Shown here: positions 6,009-6,398 of the stretch, one piece after another
Position numbering within the stretch: position 1 is the first letter of the stretch
Layout of the letters: each line of letters opens with the position of its first letter
NCBI RefSeq assembly: GCF_938031315.1
Contig: NZ_CALHHT010000456.1
Location: forward strand, 1-6,398
Direction of reading: 5' to 3'
Source of the DNA: an uncultured Campylobacter sp.
GTDB taxonomy: Bacteria > Campylobacterota > Campylobacteria > Campylobacterales > Campylobacteraceae
Length of the DNA: 6,398 bases
The notes under the pieces: model-generated
Told to the model about the DNA's origin: nothing
Databases searched by the model: none
The model's input: the letters and a program-made list of their open reading frames with translations, nothing else
Program-made: the position numbers and the translations under genes

Positions 6009-6398
6009 TTATCTGCAAAAATCGTCTAAGATCATGGTTTTAAGACCATCGATCGTCTTTTTGAAAAATCCAGCCACAGCCAACTCCTCCGCGATATATT
6101 TCGTATCTTTGCGATCGACCGCTTTTTCAAAATTCATATTTTTATATGCGCTCAACGTTTTTGAACTCATATTTTGCACCGAGCTCTCGCTTTTTGAAAT
6201 TTTGCCGTCCGCATAAAGCCAATCGCCGTCTTTGAACATATTTGAAGTATAGTCGAAATTTACGTATCTGTCTGCATTATAGACGCTGCAAATCCCATCT
6301 TTGTGCCAAATGCTAAATACCATAGCCCTTTCGTCGTTAAAAAAATAGAATTTCATCCGTTTAGCATTTAGAGCGGATCTGTAGTTATTGCCGTAAGA
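6009..6398 (-). CDS. Small secreted/lipoprotein-family protein, 5' end outside the window (partial)
   Basis: The frame is open to the window edge. In-frame codons upstream of the first internal ATG (at 6356) read SYGNNYRSALNAKR, so that ATG is not the real start and the N-terminus, probably with a signal peptide, is missing. The visible 129 residues align with the complete lipoprotein at 3234-3821: KFYFFNDER / KLYFFERRY, then HKDGICSVYN / HKNGVCAEYN, then GKISKSE / GGISRDN. It ends DDFCR where the other ends KKLCE. Both non-lipid cysteines are kept, 91 residues apart in both proteins. I do not recognise the family, and no catalytic motif is visible. By analogy with its two paralogues it is probably an envelope lipoprotein. 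It stops with TAA 14 nt before the next gene's ATG, so the two are very likely co-transcribed. Confidence 0.75.
   Translation of the reverse strand, partial: SYGNNYRSALNAKRMKFYFFNDERAMVFSIWHKDGICSVYNADRYVNFDYTSNMFKDGDWLYADGKISKSESSVQNMSSKTLSAYKNMNFEKAVDRKDTKYIAEELAVAGFFKKTIDGLKTMILDDFCR

Noticed and set aside
5995..6018. Longer lipoprotein starting at the TTG at 6018
   Set aside because: It would overlap the upstream gene's stop and place polar residues before the signal peptide. The ATG at 5994 gives a normal lipoprotein signal.
6354..6356. ATG at 6356 as the start of the edge gene
   Set aside because: The frame stays open upstream to the window edge, and the paralogous alignment continues before it (AK before the KFYFF strand).

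Overview
The window looks like a stretch of a Campylobacter-type (Campylobacterota) chromosome. The support is a complete purH with this group's flavour, small lipoproteins, AAGGA-type ribosome binding sites, and extreme enrichment of AAATTT/AAAATTTTA words. Base composition looks close to half G+C, well above the roughly 30% of C. jejuni, so an oral, higher-GC species such as C. gracilis is my best guess. That is inference, not a match.

Every gene I can support lies on the minus strand, so transcription runs from high to low coordinates. In that order: the 3' part of a gene for a small secreted protein, cut by the window edge (6398-6009); a lipoprotein (5994-5371); a cytoplasmic SDH-family Clp-fold serine protease (5344-4313); a 491-base interval (4312-3822) packed with AAATTT palindromes, two hairpins and a 33-codon orphan reading frame; a second complete lipoprotein (3821-3234); and purH (3217-1679), the last step of de novo purine synthesis. 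Gaps between adjacent genes are 14, 26 and 16 nt apart from the 491-base interval. This suggests two transcription units, or one unit with internal control.

The main result is that the edge gene and the two lipoproteins appear to be diverged members of one family. They share a GxLxxxxAILGxYE block (seen in the two complete genes), an aromatic beta-strand block followed by G-[IV]-C and a GN/GKF-type turn, and a Cys at or near the C-terminus. In two of the three, the two non-lipid cysteines are exactly 91 residues apart (85 in the third). The array surrounds the protease gene. I do not recognise the lipoprotein family.

The left 1.68 kb (1-1678) contains no convincing gene. Its left part is a degenerate repeat landscape of AAAATTTTA-YCGCCGC-like units, with a clear ~26-base period from about 231 to 443. 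Its right part holds two diverged tandem copies of a ~196-base unit (about 1164-1566), whose best-conserved blocks differ almost only by transitions.
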